Below are positions 9,581-18,700 of a stretch of DNA of 64,000 nucleotides, piece by piece. Numbering within the stretch: the stretch's first letter is position 1; each line of letters begins with the position of its first letter. The translations under genes and the position numbers were made by a program. The stretch comes from Phycisphaerales bacterium (GTDB lineage Bacteria > Planctomycetota > Phycisphaerae > Phycisphaerales > UBA1924): positions 558,001 to 622,000 of the forward strand of contig JAJDDJ010000001.1 in the NCBI GenBank assembly GCA_029260395.1, in the 5' to 3' direction. Below the pieces are notes generated by a model. That model was not told the origin of the DNA. It was given only the letters and a program-made list of their open reading frames with translations, and did no database searches.

Positions 9581-10978
9581 ATGCCCGCACCCGCCGCACC
9601 GACGGCAATCACCGATGCCGCAGGCACCGGTCGTGCCCGTCGTGCAGCCGGTGTACGTCCCAGAACCCCTCGGCCTCGCTCCAAAGCTCGGGCTACCACG
9701 GGCGTTGCGACTGGACCTGAAGCCATCGGTCCGAGTCCTGATAACCGAGTGGCCGGATCGGGCTGCGCGGGCAAGTGGGCCCCGGCGAGCCCCAAACAAG
9801 ACCGGCCAGCACCGCTTCCCGACTACCATCGCTTCGCCGTGCGCCCCACCGAGCCATCCATCCCGCCGTCGCCTTTGGGGCTTAGCCACGCGCAATACCT
9901 GAGCGCCTGCAGCGACCTGGGCATCCACGCCAAGCGAGCCAGCGAGATGTACCACAAGGCGTTCCGCGACGGCTTGCTCCCCGAGCCCCACGCCCCTCAG
10001 CCGATCGCGCAGACGCTCACCGAAGAGACGCCAGAGGGCCTGACCACCAAGTTCCTGACGACGGTGCCAGGTACGACCAAGGGCCCGCTGGCAGGCGATC
10101 CCAACGCGAGCACGCTTGAGGTTGAATCGGTCGTGATCCCCATGCTGACGCGCTCCGGCAGGCGCACCTTCACGCTCTGCGTGAGCAGCCAGGTCGGCTG
10201 TGCGATGGGCTGCGGCTTCTGCGAGACCGCGCAGATGGGGCTCATCCGCTCGCTCACCGTCAGCGAGATCGTCGGCCAGTGGTTCAACGCCCGGCACACG
10301 CTCGGAAACAACATCGCCAACATCGTGTTCATGGGCATGGGTGAGCCGATGGACAACCTTGATGCGGTGCTGCAGGCCGTCGACATTCTGACCGACCATC
10401 ACGGCGCATCGATCCCGATGAGCAAGGTCACCATCTCGACCGTGGGCCGAATCGACGGCATCCGCGTGTTCGGCGAGCGCATCGCCGAACCGGGCTGGAA
10501 GCGCCTAGGCCTGGCCATCAGCGTCAACGCGCCCAACGACGAGATCCGCGACGAGCTCATGCCCATCAATCGGGGCATGCCGATGGCCGAGCTGCAACAG
10601 GCCCTGCTCGACCTGCCGATGGTCCGCACCCGCAAGATCTGCTTCGAGTACGTGCTGATACCCGGAGTGAACGATCAGCAGGACCACGCCCGCCAGCTCG
10701 CAGCGTTCCTCAGGCCTTGGGCCAGCACGCCCGATCGGCCCGTGCCCAACGGGCTGGTCAACCTCATCCCCTACAACCCGAGGCGAAACTCGCCTTGGCC
10801 AGCGCCCGAGGAGAGCGCGGTCGAGGCGTTTATGAGCTGGCTCATCGAAGAAGGCTTGTTCGTCAAACGCCGGCGCACCAAGGGCCGATCGGCGATGGCG
10901 GCGTGCGGCCAGCTCGGCGCCGCCCACATCCGCAAGCGCCGATTCGTCGAGCTCTCAACCCCCACCGGCGATGCCTGA
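9581..10978 (+). CDS. rlmN: Dual-specificity RNA methyltransferase RlmN
   Basis: This radical-SAM enzyme methylates C2 of adenosine 2503 in 23S rRNA and of A37 in some tRNAs. The 4Fe-4S-binding motif is CAMGCGFC (Cys 207, 211, 214 from ATG 9581). Downstream are MGMGEPMDN, the ISTVG segment, and the C-terminal methyl-carrying cysteine in SAMAACGQL. About 85 N-terminal residues before PSPLGLSHAQYL look low-complexity and unrelated to the family. The true start may therefore be further in, for example the GTG near 9839. The stop overlaps the ATG of the next gene by 8 bases, indicating co-translation. Confidence 0.93.
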   Translation: MPAPAAPTAITDAAGTGRARRAAGVRPRTPRPRSKARATTGVATGPEAIGPSPDNRVAGSGCAGKWAPASPKQDRPAPLPDYHRFAVRPTEPSIPPSPLGLSHAQYLSACSDLGIHAKRASEMYHKAFRDGLLPEPHAPQPIAQTLTEETPEGLTTKFLTTVPGTTKGPLAGDPNASTLEVESVVIPMLTRSGRRTFTLCVSSQVGCAMGCGFCETAQMGLIRSLTVSEIVGQWFNARHTLGNNIANIVFMGMGEPMDNLDAVLQAVDILTDHHGASIPMSKVTISTVGRIDGIRVFGERIAEPGWKRLGLAISVNAPNDEIRDELMPINRGMPMAELQQALLDLPMVRTRKICFEYVLIPGVNDQQDHARQLAAFLRPWASTPDRPVPNGLVNLIPYNPRRNSPWPAPEESAVEAFMSWLIEEGLFVKRRRTKGRSAMAACGQLGAAHIRKRRFVELSTPTGDA

Positions 10979-13574
10979 ACCAACCACGTCACCCGCCGAA
11001 GCGCCATTCCATGCGCCGCACCCTGCGAGTGGCACGCTCGGCGGTAAATGGCTCGTGTGGGCCGCAGCGTTCTTCTATCTGTTGCTCGTGCTCGCGTCGC
11101 ACCTGTGGATCGCGACAAGGCCCGAGCCCTCGCCGCCCGTGCAAGACGACCGGCTCGTGCTGCCCGTCATGACCGATGGCGGCCCGCTCGGCGGGGTGGC
11201 TGCCCGCGTGAGCATCAAGCAATGGGGCGATCCAAACGAGCGGCCATCGGTCGTTCTGCTACACGGCTCTCCCGGTTCGTGGAGCGGGTTCGCCGAGCTC
11301 GGCCCGCGCCTCCAGCAAGCCGGCTACCACGTCGTGGCGCCGGACCTGCCGGGGTTCGGCCAGAGCGACAAGGACCTGCCCGATCTGAGCGCACGCTCCC
11401 ACGCGTTCACCGTGCTGGCCATGCTCGATGCCCTCGGCACCGAACGTTCGCACCTCGTAGGCTGGTCCAACGGCGGAGCGGTCGCGCTGCACGCAGCGGA
11501 GATCGCGCCCGAACGGGCTGCGAGCCTCACGCTGATGGCTTCGATCGGTGTCCGACAAGCCGAGGGCTCGGGCAGCCACTTCTTCGAGCACGCCAAATAC
11601 AAGCTCGGGCTCAGCGCGCACGCAGCGCTTCGATGGTTCACCCCGCACTTCGGCGCGTTGAATCGTGATGACATCGCGTGGCTGCGCAACTTCGATGACT
11701 CCGACCTGCGCCCGATCGAAGCGATGATGCGCACAACGCGCACGCCGACGCTCATTCTCCACGGCAGGCATGACTTTCTCACGCCCGCGTGGGGCGCCGA
11801 GCTACACCACCGGCTGATGCCCGAGAGCCGACTGGTGATGCTCGATGCGAGCCACTTCATCCCGTTCATGCAGGCCGAAGAGGCCGCTGCGTACCTGATC
11901 CCTCATTTAGATCGGCATGATGCGCCGGGCGCGATGGCGCGAACGGATGTGGTTGACCTCGCGGCGGTTGGTCAGCCGAACGCAGTCGAACTGTTGGTGC
12001 GATCGCTGCCGTGGTGGGCGCTTGTGGTGCTGATCGCGCTGCTGACGGCGCGTAGGCCCGAGCTCGCCGCAGCGGTGGTCGCGGTGCTCGCTCTCTGGTT
12101 GTGGTTGGACGTGGGCGTCGGGTTGCTGGGGCTCTTCATTGGGATGCTCGAATTCCACGGCAGGGGAACGAAGCTCCTACCCGGCGAGGCGGCGCTTTGG
12201 ATCCGTCGTGCGCATGCGGCCCCTGCTCGCTCGGCGGCTCTGCTTCGGTTCATGCCGTGGGAACGGCGGGCGGGGCTGAGCGCCGGTCGCATCGCGGCGG
12301 CGCCGAGCCTTGGATGGGCGGCGGGATCACTCATCGGGACCGGGCTCTGGATCGCGCTGACCCAAATCGCAGCGGTGGTCACCGTCGTGGCCATCGAACC
12401 GGGGCTCGGCTGGCTGCCCGGCATGGCGCAGCCGATTGCGGTGCTGATGATCGCGTGCGTCGCTGTGCGCGCAGCGGTGCAACTCGTCACGCGCGTCGGC
12501 CGGCAGCGGTTCGCAGCCCGCCTCGCCCGTCTGTGGACACACGAGTTCTGGCCCTCGTGGGCGTACTACTTGCTGATATCGCCAAAGCTCATTTCACTCG
12601 CAGCGAGGCATGGCCCGATGACGTGGACGTGCGCCAATCCGGGCATGCCGATGGGCGGCGGGATAGTCGGCGAGTCGAAGGCGTTCATCCAGAACACGCT
12701 TGAACGCGCGGGCGGCTCAGCACTCACCGCGAAGCTTGTCAAACCCGGGCCTAGCCCACGCGAGCGTGCGCGCACAATTGCTTCACTCGTCGGGACGGAT
12801 CCGGCGCTGGGCGGTTGGCCGGTGATTCTGAAGCCCAACTCGGGCATGCGCGGCTTCGGGGTGCGGCGGGCGCGATCGGTCGAGGACGCCGAGCGGTACT
12901 GCCGATCGATGCCCCGCGCGATCGTGGTGCAGCGGTACCACCCCGGACCGCGCGAGTTCGGTGTGCTGTGGCACCGCGAGCCAGATGGCACGGGCGCGCT
13001 GTTCGGGATCACAACCAAGACGCTGCCCGTGCTCATCGCCGATGGCGAGCGCACGCGCGAGCAGCTTGTGCTGACAGACCACCGGCTGAGGCTCCAAGCG
13101 GGCGTGCTGCTGGCGAGGCTCGCCGCCGACCGCGACACGATCGACTCCGCTGGCGCGCGCATCGAGCTTGGCATCGCGGGCAACCATGCGCAGGGCTGCC
13201 GATTCGACGACGGCTCGGCTCTCGTGACACTCGAACTGTGCGCGGCGCTGACCGAGCTTGCCGAGACGTTCGAGCACGGCCGCATGGACTTTGGCCGATT
13301 CGACCTGCGGTGCGAGACCGAGGACCAGCTCAGGCGGGGCGAGGACTTGGCGGTAATCGAACTCAACGGCACAACCAGCGAGGCGACGCACCTCTATGCG
13401 CCCGGCAGGCCGCTCGCTTGGCGGCTGGGCATTCTGCGGAGGCAATGGGACCTGCTGTTTGCGATCGGCGCACGCAGACGAGCCGAAAGCCATCGCCCTG
13501 TGCGGCTGGTCGAGTTGCTTGGCGGTCTGGTCGAGCACTACCGGGGCCTGCCGGGGGAGCACACGATCCGGTAG
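10971..13574 (+). CDS. Three-part fusion: alpha/beta-hydrolase, membrane module, ATP-grasp-like domain
   Basis: The protein has 867 residues. A membrane helix near 27-47 is followed by an alpha/beta-hydrolase domain (about 90-315) with HGSPGS (oxyanion region), nucleophile Ser166 in GWSNGG, Asp268 in GRHDF and His295 in DASHF, so the triad is complete. A polytopic segment (about 346-500) follows; its RGTKLLPGEAAL...LLRFMPW layout faintly recalls DedA proteins. The last part (about 525-840) begins EFWPSWAYYLLISPKL, then GESK, VILKPNSGMRGFGV, a YHPGPREFGV strand and the metal-site-like ELNGTTSEATH, which resembles ATP-grasp carboxylate-amine ligases. The ATG overlaps the rlmN stop. The substrate is unknown; a cell-envelope or lipid-modifying role is a guess. 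Confidence 0.75.
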   Translation: MPEPTTSPAEAPFHAPHPASGTLGGKWLVWAAAFFYLLLVLASHLWIATRPEPSPPVQDDRLVLPVMTDGGPLGGVAARVSIKQWGDPNERPSVVLLHGSPGSWSGFAELGPRLQQAGYHVVAPDLPGFGQSDKDLPDLSARSHAFTVLAMLDALGTERSHLVGWSNGGAVALHAAEIAPERAASLTLMASIGVRQAEGSGSHFFEHAKYKLGLSAHAALRWFTPHFGALNRDDIAWLRNFDDSDLRPIEAMMRTTRTPTLILHGRHDFLTPAWGAELHHRLMPESRLVMLDASHFIPFMQAEEAAAYLIPHLDRHDAPGAMARTDVVDLAAVGQPNAVELLVRSLPWWALVVLIALLTARRPELAAAVVAVLALWLWLDVGVGLLGLFIGMLEFHGRGTKLLPGEAALWIRRAHAAPARSAALLRFMPWERRAGLSAGRIAAAPSLGWAAGSLIGTGLWIALTQIAAVVTVVAIEPGLGWLPGMAQPIAVLMIACVAVRAAVQLVTRVGRQRFAARLARLWTHEFWPSWAYYLLISPKLISLAARHGPMTWTCANPGMPMGGGIVGESKAFIQNTLERAGGSALTAKLVKPGPSPRERARTIASLVGTDPALGGWPVILKPNSGMRGFGVRRARSVEDAERYCRSMPRAIVVQRYHPGPREFGVLWHREPDGTGALFGITTKTLPVLIADGERTREQLVLTDHRLRLQAGVLLARLAADRDTIDSAGARIELGIAGNHAQGCRFDDGSALVTLELCAALTELAETFEHGRMDFGRFDLRCETEDQLRRGEDLAVIELNGTTSEATHLYAPGRPLAWRLGILRRQWDLLFAIGARRRAESHRPVRLVELLGGLVEHYRGLPGEHTIR

Positions 13575-13691
13575 AGAGCCCAGCCGAGCGGGCCTGGTCG
13601 AGAATGCGAGGGTCCGGACGCGATGGGCGTGACCCGGGCGCGCAGGGCTCTATACTGGTGACCCGAGCCCGGAGCAGCCGCCGAGGGCCAC

Positions 13692-13765
13692 GGGCCTATA
13701 GCTCAGTTGGCTAGAGCGCACCCCTGATAAGGGTGAGGTCACAGGTTCGAGTCCTGTTAGGCCCA
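13692..13765 (+). tRNA. tRNA-Ile (GAT)
   Basis: A full cloverleaf is visible. The acceptor stem GGGCCTA pairs with TAGGCCC (13758-13764), with discriminator A at 13765. The anticodon arm is CCCCT-GAT-AAGGG. The T loop is GGTTCGAGTC. The 3' CCA is not encoded (ATTTTAAT follows), so it must be added by tRNA nucleotidyltransferase. Confidence 0.97.
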
Positions 13766-13913
13766 TTTTAATGTTCGCCGCGCCGTCTCTTGCTGAGGCT
13801 CCGCGCGAAATCCGGCCTCGGCCGAGCCCATAAGTGAGACCGGGCCGAGGGGCCTGATCGACGCACGCCGCGAGGGAGCGGGCGGCGTGGCGCTTGCACC
13901 AGATGGAAGGCCG

Positions 13914-14783
13914 ATGAGCAGTCGCAAAGAAAAGACATTCGGCAGCGACTTTCGACGGTTCTTTGGCCGGGGCCTTGCGATCCTGCTGCCCTCGGTGTTG
14001 ACGCTGTGGATTATCTATCAGCTCTTCTTGTTCGTGCTGAACAACGTGGGCGCGCCGATCAACACGGGCATCCGCGTGGTGGTGATCGAGGCAGCGCCGC
14101 GGATCTGGTCAAACGATCAGTTGCCGGCCATGTTCCGGGTGACCGAGGCGGACATGGTTCGGGAGCGTGCGCAGCTCAGCGGCCCTAGCGCCACGCGGGT
14201 AACCGACCAAGTGCTTGAAGAGCGCATCCGCCGGCGGCAGTTCAAAGACTGGTGGGACCGCACGCCGGGAATGAATCTGATCGGCCTCGCCGTGGCGGTG
14301 GTGACGATCTACTTCGCGGGCCTGCTGCTGGGCGGGTACCTGGGCAAGCGGCTCTACCACCGGATCGAGCAGCTCATCGCGCAGATACCGGGGTTCAAGC
14401 AGCTGTACCCGCACGTCAAGAAGGTCGTGGAGATGATCTTCGGCGAGAGCTCATCGAAGGCGTTTACACAGGTCGTGCTGGTCGAGTACCCGCGCAAGGG
14501 CATCTGGACGATCGGGCTGCTCACGAGCGACGGGTTCAAAGAACTCAGAGAGCACGCCCAGAGCGACGTGGTCAGCGTGTTTATCCCGACCTCGCCGACC
14601 CCGATGACGGGGTTCGTGGTCAACTTCCGCCGCGAGGATGCCAAGCCCATGACGATGAGCGTCGAGGAGGCGCTGCGGTACGTGATCTCGGCGGGGGTGC
14701 TCTCGCCTGACGACCCGATCCCGTTGAAGGGGGTCACCGCTGCAAACGTCGGCGTAGCCCTAGAGGAACGCACGGACGCGTGA
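13914..14783 (+). CDS. DUF502-family membrane protein
   Basis: The protein has about 289 residues of the DUF502 family, whose function is unknown. Two membrane helices lie in the N-terminal half (GLAILLPSVLTLWIIYQLFLF and NLIGLAVAVVTIYFAGLLLG). The family core IPGFKQLYPHVKKVVEMIF and the later VFIPTSPTPMTGFV strand are both present. ATG 13914 has AAGG five bases upstream and is preferred over the upstream in-frame start at 13887. An insertion between the helices (about residues 75-115) is longer than I expect for the family. It precedes hpf, ptsN and HPr on the same strand with a gap of about 110 bases. Confidence 0.88.
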   Translation: MSSRKEKTFGSDFRRFFGRGLAILLPSVLTLWIIYQLFLFVLNNVGAPINTGIRVVVIEAAPRIWSNDQLPAMFRVTEADMVRERAQLSGPSATRVTDQVLEERIRRRQFKDWWDRTPGMNLIGLAVAVVTIYFAGLLLGGYLGKRLYHRIEQLIAQIPGFKQLYPHVKKVVEMIFGESSSKAFTQVVLVEYPRKGIWTIGLLTSDGFKELREHAQSDVVSVFIPTSPTPMTGFVVNFRREDAKPMTMSVEEALRYVISAGVLSPDDPIPLKGVTAANVGVALEERTDA

Positions 14784-14892
14784 GGAGTGCCCGGGTGGCG
14801 GGGTATACTCGCTCTTGGCTTGGGCTTTGGAAGCCCGGGATTCTGCGGCCGCGTCTCAGGGATGAAACGCGCTCTTAGCGAAGGGACTCAGC

Positions 14893-15204
14893 ATGCGGAT
14901 CGACGTGGTAGGGCGTCACTTGGAAGTCACCGAAGCGATCCGGGAGCATGCACACGCGAAACTGGAGAAACTTACCCAGTTCTTTGATGCGACCCAGCAG
15001 ATCACCATGACCCTTGCCAAAGGCGGCAGCCACGGGCACGATACATTCGAGGTCGAAGTGATGGTCGAAGTCGAGCGGCACGAGACGATCGTGGCCAAGG
15101 TGCTGGGCGAAGACCTGTACAAGCTCATCGAACAGGCCTGCCAGAAAGCGGCCCGCCAACTCAAAGACCTCAAGGAGAAGCTCAAACCCGGGCACCACCA
15201 CTGA
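14893..15204 (+). CDS. hpf: Ribosome hibernation-promoting factor (short HPF type)
   Basis: The 103 residues give the beta-alpha-beta-beta-beta-alpha fold of HPF/YfiA, which binds the 30S decoding centre in stationary phase and blocks tRNA and mRNA binding. The start MRIDVVGRHLEVTEAIREHA and the end KLIEQACQKAARQLKDLKEKLK are typical. The C-terminal dimerisation domain of long HPFs is absent, so this is a short form. It is followed after 41 bases by ptsN, the arrangement known from many Gram-negatives next to rpoN (rpoN itself is not present here). Confidence 0.93.
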   Translation: MRIDVVGRHLEVTEAIREHAHAKLEKLTQFFDATQQITMTLAKGGSHGHDTFEVEVMVEVERHETIVAKVLGEDLYKLIEQACQKAARQLKDLKEKLKPGHHH

Positions 15205-15245
15205 CCAAGGCGAATCAAAGCCCGAACGAGCGAAGAGACCCAACC

Positions 15246-15722
15246 ATGAACCTCACCGACCTTGTGGCAGAAAACGCGATTGTCGCACCCGCGACATCGA
15301 CCGACCGCGACGGCATGATCGGCGAACTCGTCGACGCGCTCATTGACTCGGGAGCAATCGGCAGCGAGCACCGCGATGCGTTGATCGAAGCCGTGCTCCA
15401 GCGGGAACGCAAGGGCTCGACGGGCTTTGGCAAGGGCGTTGCCGTGCCGCACGTGAAGTTCGCGGGCGTCGAGAAAATGGCTGCGGCCATCGGGCTGAGC
15501 CCAACGGGTGTCGACTTCAAGGCGCTCGACCAGCAGCCGGTCTACTCGATCTTTCTGCTCTTGAGCCCTGCTGAGAGGCCCGAGGAGCACCTACAGGCGA
15601 TGGAAGTGATCTTCCGCAACCTGAGCAAGGACACCTTCAGACGGTTCCTTCGGCAGACTTCTGATGCCGCCGGGGTTCGCTCGCTTCTTGCAGAAGCCGA
15701 CGGCCAGCAGCTGCCCGGCTGA
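15246..15722 (+). CDS. ptsN: PTS system EIIA-Ntr-like protein (PtsN)
   Basis: This is a 158-residue PTS EIIA of the fructose/nitrogen type. The phospho-acceptor histidine is His69 in GFGKGVAVPHVKF, and the PERPEEHLQ region and a helical C terminus follow. In other bacteria PtsN receives phosphate from an HPr-like protein and regulates enzymes and K+ transport rather than moving sugar. Its neighbours, hpf upstream and HPr 71 bases downstream, fit such a regulatory chain. No EIIB or EIIC gene is nearby. The start has GAAGAGA upstream. Confidence 0.93.
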   Translation: MNLTDLVAENAIVAPATSTDRDGMIGELVDALIDSGAIGSEHRDALIEAVLQRERKGSTGFGKGVAVPHVKFAGVEKMAAAIGLSPTGVDFKALDQQPVYSIFLLLSPAERPEEHLQAMEVIFRNLSKDTFRRFLRQTSDAAGVRSLLAEADGQQLPG

Positions 15723-15793
15723 TCGTTCACATCCGTTCGATCCGTTTGTTCAGTTCGCTCGCACGCAACACTCGCCCCGCAGGAGCCCCGCAG

Positions 15794-16066
15794 GTGGCCA
15801 CGGTTCGCACGACCGTCAAGATCGTCAACAGGCTCGGGCTGCACGCCCGGCCCGCGATGTCGTTCGTCGAGACGGCCAGCGGCTTCAAGTGCAAGATCAA
15901 GGTGTGCAAGGCGGGCGAGTGCGTGGACGGCAAGTCGATCATGCAGATGATGATGCTCGCCGCGACCAAGGGCACACCGCTCGATATCGAAGCCGATGGG
16001 GGCGATGCGCAGGCCGCCTGCGATGCGCTCAAGCGGCTCATCGAGTCCGGCTTCGACGAGGACTGA
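15794..16066 (+). CDS. ptsH: HPr-family phosphocarrier protein
   Basis: The 90-residue protein has the HPr active site with His17 in GLHARPAMSF and the regulatory-site region GKSIMQMMML, in which Ser48 corresponds to HPr Ser46. GTG 15794 is chosen because AGGAG lies 8 bases upstream and the length then fits the family; the frame continues upstream to 15746 without family features. HPr passes phosphate from enzyme I to EIIA, here presumably PtsN. An intact Ser site would allow HPr kinase regulation, but no HprK gene is in the window. Its stop is 14 bases from the convergent murA stop. Confidence 0.93.
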   Translation: MATVRTTVKIVNRLGLHARPAMSFVETASGFKCKIKVCKAGECVDGKSIMQMMMLAATKGTPLDIEADGGDAQAACDALKRLIESGFDED

Positions 16067-16080
16067 TCTGGCCCAACCGG

Positions 16081-17433
16081 TCACACAGCAACGACTCGCT
16101 CATCGACACGCTCGATCTTCGCTCCGAGCGGCGCGAGCCGTTCTTCGAGCCGCTCGTATCCACGGTCGAGGTGGTACACGCGGTTCACCACCGTGGTGCC
16201 CTCGGCGGCGAGCCCGGCCATCACCAGGCCCGCTGAGGCGCGGAGGTCGCTGGCCATCACCGGAGCGCCGCGGAGCTTGTCCACTCCCGAGACCACAACC
16301 GTGCCACCCTGTCGATAAAGCTGTGCACCCATTCGGGTCAGCTCGGCGACGTGCAGGAAACGCTCGGGAAAGATGCGTTCGGTGACGACTGAGTTGCCGT
16401 CGGCCAGTGCGAGCATCGCCATGGTCTGGGCCTGAAGGTCGGTGGGAAAGCCGGGGTGGGGCTGGGTCGTGACGACGGCGGGCCTGGGTCTGTCCTGTTG
16501 GTCGATGACGCAGTGGGCGCGCATGGGGTCGCCCGCATCGAGGCGCTGCACGGCCACGCCCGCCTCGCCCAGAACCGCACTGAACGCGAGCAGCGCATCG
16601 AGCGGACAGTTGGTGAGTTCGAGCCGCCCCTTGGTGATCGCGGCCATCGCCATGAACGTGCCCGCTTCGATGCGGTCGGGAATGACGCGGTGCTCGCAGC
16701 CCGCGAGGCTCTCGACGCCCTCGATGGTGACGCGGGGCGAGCCCGCGCCGCGGATTCGCGCGCCCATCGCGGTGAGCATCGCGGCCAGATCAACGATCTC
16801 CGGCTCGCACGCGGCGCATTCGATGACGGTGGTTCCCTCGGCGAGCGCCGCTGCGGACATAACGTTGGCGGTGCCCAGCACGGTCGAGCCGTTTGGCCCG
16901 CCGAGAAAGACGGTGGCGCCCCGGAGCCGCGGCCGGCCGTTCGCACCGGTGGGCGCGTGGGCGATGACATCGCCGTCATCGAGCTCGATGCGAGCGCCCA
17001 AGGCTTCAAGCCCGCGGAGGTGCAGGTCGATTGGCCTGTCGCCGATCGAGCAGCCGCCGGGGAGCGAGACGCGGGCCTTGCCCCGGCGCGCGAGCACCGG
17101 GCCGAGCACGCAGATGCCGGCGCGCATGGTGCGCACAATGTCGTACCGCGCGTGGGTGGAGCCGCTGGGATCGGCCTGAAGGACGACCGTTCCCGGATCG
17201 TCGGCATCGCGCTCGGCCACACCGAGCGGGCGCTGGTTGAGCCGGTCAACCCCCAGTTCACCCAGCAGCACGAGCATGTTGCGGAGGTCGGAGAGATCCG
17301 GGCAGTCGTGCAAGGTGACCGGCTGATCGGTAAGGATGGAGGCTGCGAGCAGCGGCAGGGCCGCGTTCTTGGAGCCGTTGATCCGAAGGTGACCTTCGAG
17401 CGGCTCGCCGCCCTGAATGACAAAGCAATCCAT
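16081..17433 (-). CDS. murA: UDP-N-acetylglucosamine 1-carboxyvinyltransferase MurA
   Basis: MurA transfers enolpyruvate from PEP to UDP-GlcNAc, the first committed step of peptidoglycan synthesis. Of 450 residues, the N terminus shows INGSKNAALPLLAA with catalytic Lys22. The PEP-binding cysteine is Cys128 in SLPGGCSIG (the Cys115 position of E. coli), so the enzyme is predicted to be fosfomycin-sensitive by this residue. The ribosome site AAGGAGGGG is excellent. The gene is relevant because planctomycetes were long thought to lack peptidoglycan. Confidence 0.96.
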   Translation of the reverse strand: MDCFVIQGGEPLEGHLRINGSKNAALPLLAASILTDQPVTLHDCPDLSDLRNMLVLLGELGVDRLNQRPLGVAERDADDPGTVVLQADPSGSTHARYDIVRTMRAGICVLGPVLARRGKARVSLPGGCSIGDRPIDLHLRGLEALGARIELDDGDVIAHAPTGANGRPRLRGATVFLGGPNGSTVLGTANVMSAAALAEGTTVIECAACEPEIVDLAAMLTAMGARIRGAGSPRVTIEGVESLAGCEHRVIPDRIEAGTFMAMAAITKGRLELTNCPLDALLAFSAVLGEAGVAVQRLDAGDPMRAHCVIDQQDRPRPAVVTTQPHPGFPTDLQAQTMAMLALADGNSVVTERIFPERFLHVAELTRMGAQLYRQGGTVVVSGVDKLRGAPVMASDLRASAGLVMAGLAAEGTTVVNRVYHLDRGYERLEERLAPLGAKIERVDERVVAV

Positions 17434-17639
17434 GCGTCCCCTCCTTGGGATGGGCGTTGTGGTTCCATGCTACCGCGTTAGCGGGCGGCGTGGCTGGGCG
17501 GCCACGCGTCCGAATAAGCCTTCCACTCAGCCCAGAGCCACCGGGCATCGGCTGGGCACAGCGGCGAAGACTGGCAATCCAGGGCGGCGGTTTGGAGTGT
17601 CTGCCCGGGTTCGCACTTTCAAGCCGGGAGGACTGTTCC

Positions 17640-18563
17640 ATGATCGCTTCACGTGTTACTCGACAATCGCTGAACTGCCTGATGATCGCCCTAGTGGGCA
17701 TGAGCTCGGGCATCGCCACGGCCCAGGTTGGGGCGGAGGATCTGCCGGAATCGCTCGTGCTGGACGGCGTCGTCCGAGACTTCCGGGCCCGCAATAACGA
17801 TGGTGGGCATATCGACTTTGAGTGGCGGCCTCAGCGTGCCAGCGGCAGCGGGTCGTACGGTCTCTACACCGACATGGTGCAGGACGAACTCGACGCCCAG
17901 GGCCGGCCAGTGTTCAAAACGCGGGGCCGAAGGGTGACCGGCAAGTGGAAGGACGATTCGGGCCAGCCGATTCTTTCGCCGCGGGACTACATCGACTCGA
18001 TGTCCGGTGACCAGTCGGGATCTAAGGAAGGCGAAGGCCTGTGCGTCCATTCCGCCGAGAGCTTCAGCCAGTGGTTCCGTGATGTGCCCGGCGTGAACGT
18101 ATCGACGGCGCAGCCGATCACGCTCCGTCAGGAATCGGGCACCAACAAGTACGTGTTCGATGACCGCACCGACCCGTTCTTCTCTGATCGCGGCGGGTTC
18201 TTCCCGATCAACGGCGAGCTGTACGGCAACTACAACAACACCAACAAGAACTTCCACTTCACGTTCAGCCTGGAGACGGAGTTCATCTACGAGGCCGACT
18301 CGGGCCAACAGTTCACGTTCATCGGTGACGACGACGTGTGGGTCTTCATCGATGGCAAGCTGGTGATTGACCTGGGCGGCGTACACGGCGCCGAGAGCCA
18401 GCGGATCGACCTCGACCGCTTGAACTGGCTGCACGACGGCGAGACCTACTCGCTGCACTTCTTCTTCGCCGAGCGACACACAACGCAGTCCAACTTCCGC
18501 GTCGAGACCACGCTCAAGCTCCGCTCGGTTGATGTCCCGACCTCGGCCGCGGTCTTCGACTAA
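17640..18563 (+). CDS. Secreted fibro-slime domain protein
   Basis: The protein has about 307 residues with an N-terminal signal peptide (LNCLMIALVGMSSGIATAQ). The mature part matches the fibro-slime domain, named from slime-mould spore-coat and prespore proteins and also found in bacteria. The first block is LVLDGVVRDFRARNNDGGHIDFEW. The C-terminal block has FTFIGDDDVWVFIDGKLVIDLGG, an HLHDGETYSLHFFFAERHTT-like strand set, and a PA14-like beta fold. The start has GGGAGGA upstream. There is no PEP-CTERM tail. It is probably extracellular; ligand unknown. A clear terminator follows at 18644-18680. Confidence 0.87.
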   Translation: MIASRVTRQSLNCLMIALVGMSSGIATAQVGAEDLPESLVLDGVVRDFRARNNDGGHIDFEWRPQRASGSGSYGLYTDMVQDELDAQGRPVFKTRGRRVTGKWKDDSGQPILSPRDYIDSMSGDQSGSKEGEGLCVHSAESFSQWFRDVPGVNVSTAQPITLRQESGTNKYVFDDRTDPFFSDRGGFFPINGELYGNYNNTNKNFHFTFSLETEFIYEADSGQQFTFIGDDDVWVFIDGKLVIDLGGVHGAESQRIDLDRLNWLHDGETYSLHFFFAERHTTQSNFRVETTLKLRSVDVPTSAAVFD

Positions 18564-18643
18564 TCCCGGCTAGACACCCTCGCGGCCCGCGCACCGACCC
18601 TTGGTGCGCACAACCGCGACACGCGAGCCCCCACCCACGCGCG

Positions 18644-18680
18644 CCCGGCAGACTCTTGAGTCGCCGGGTGTGTTTTATTT
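18644..18680 (+). terminator. Rho-independent terminator after the fibro-slime gene
   Basis: The stem CCCGGC-a-GACT pairs with AGTC-GCCGGG around a CTTG loop, with a single bulged A, and is followed by TGTGTTTTATTT. It lies 80 bases after the fibro-slime stop on the same strand. Confidence 0.75.
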
Positions 18681-18700
18681 GGCCCATGAGCCGTAGCGGC

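Noticed and set aside
8106-9902. 598-codon open frame on the plus strand
   Set aside because: It is antisense to the coiled-coil gene and then runs in a wrong frame into rlmN. There is no recognisable domain.
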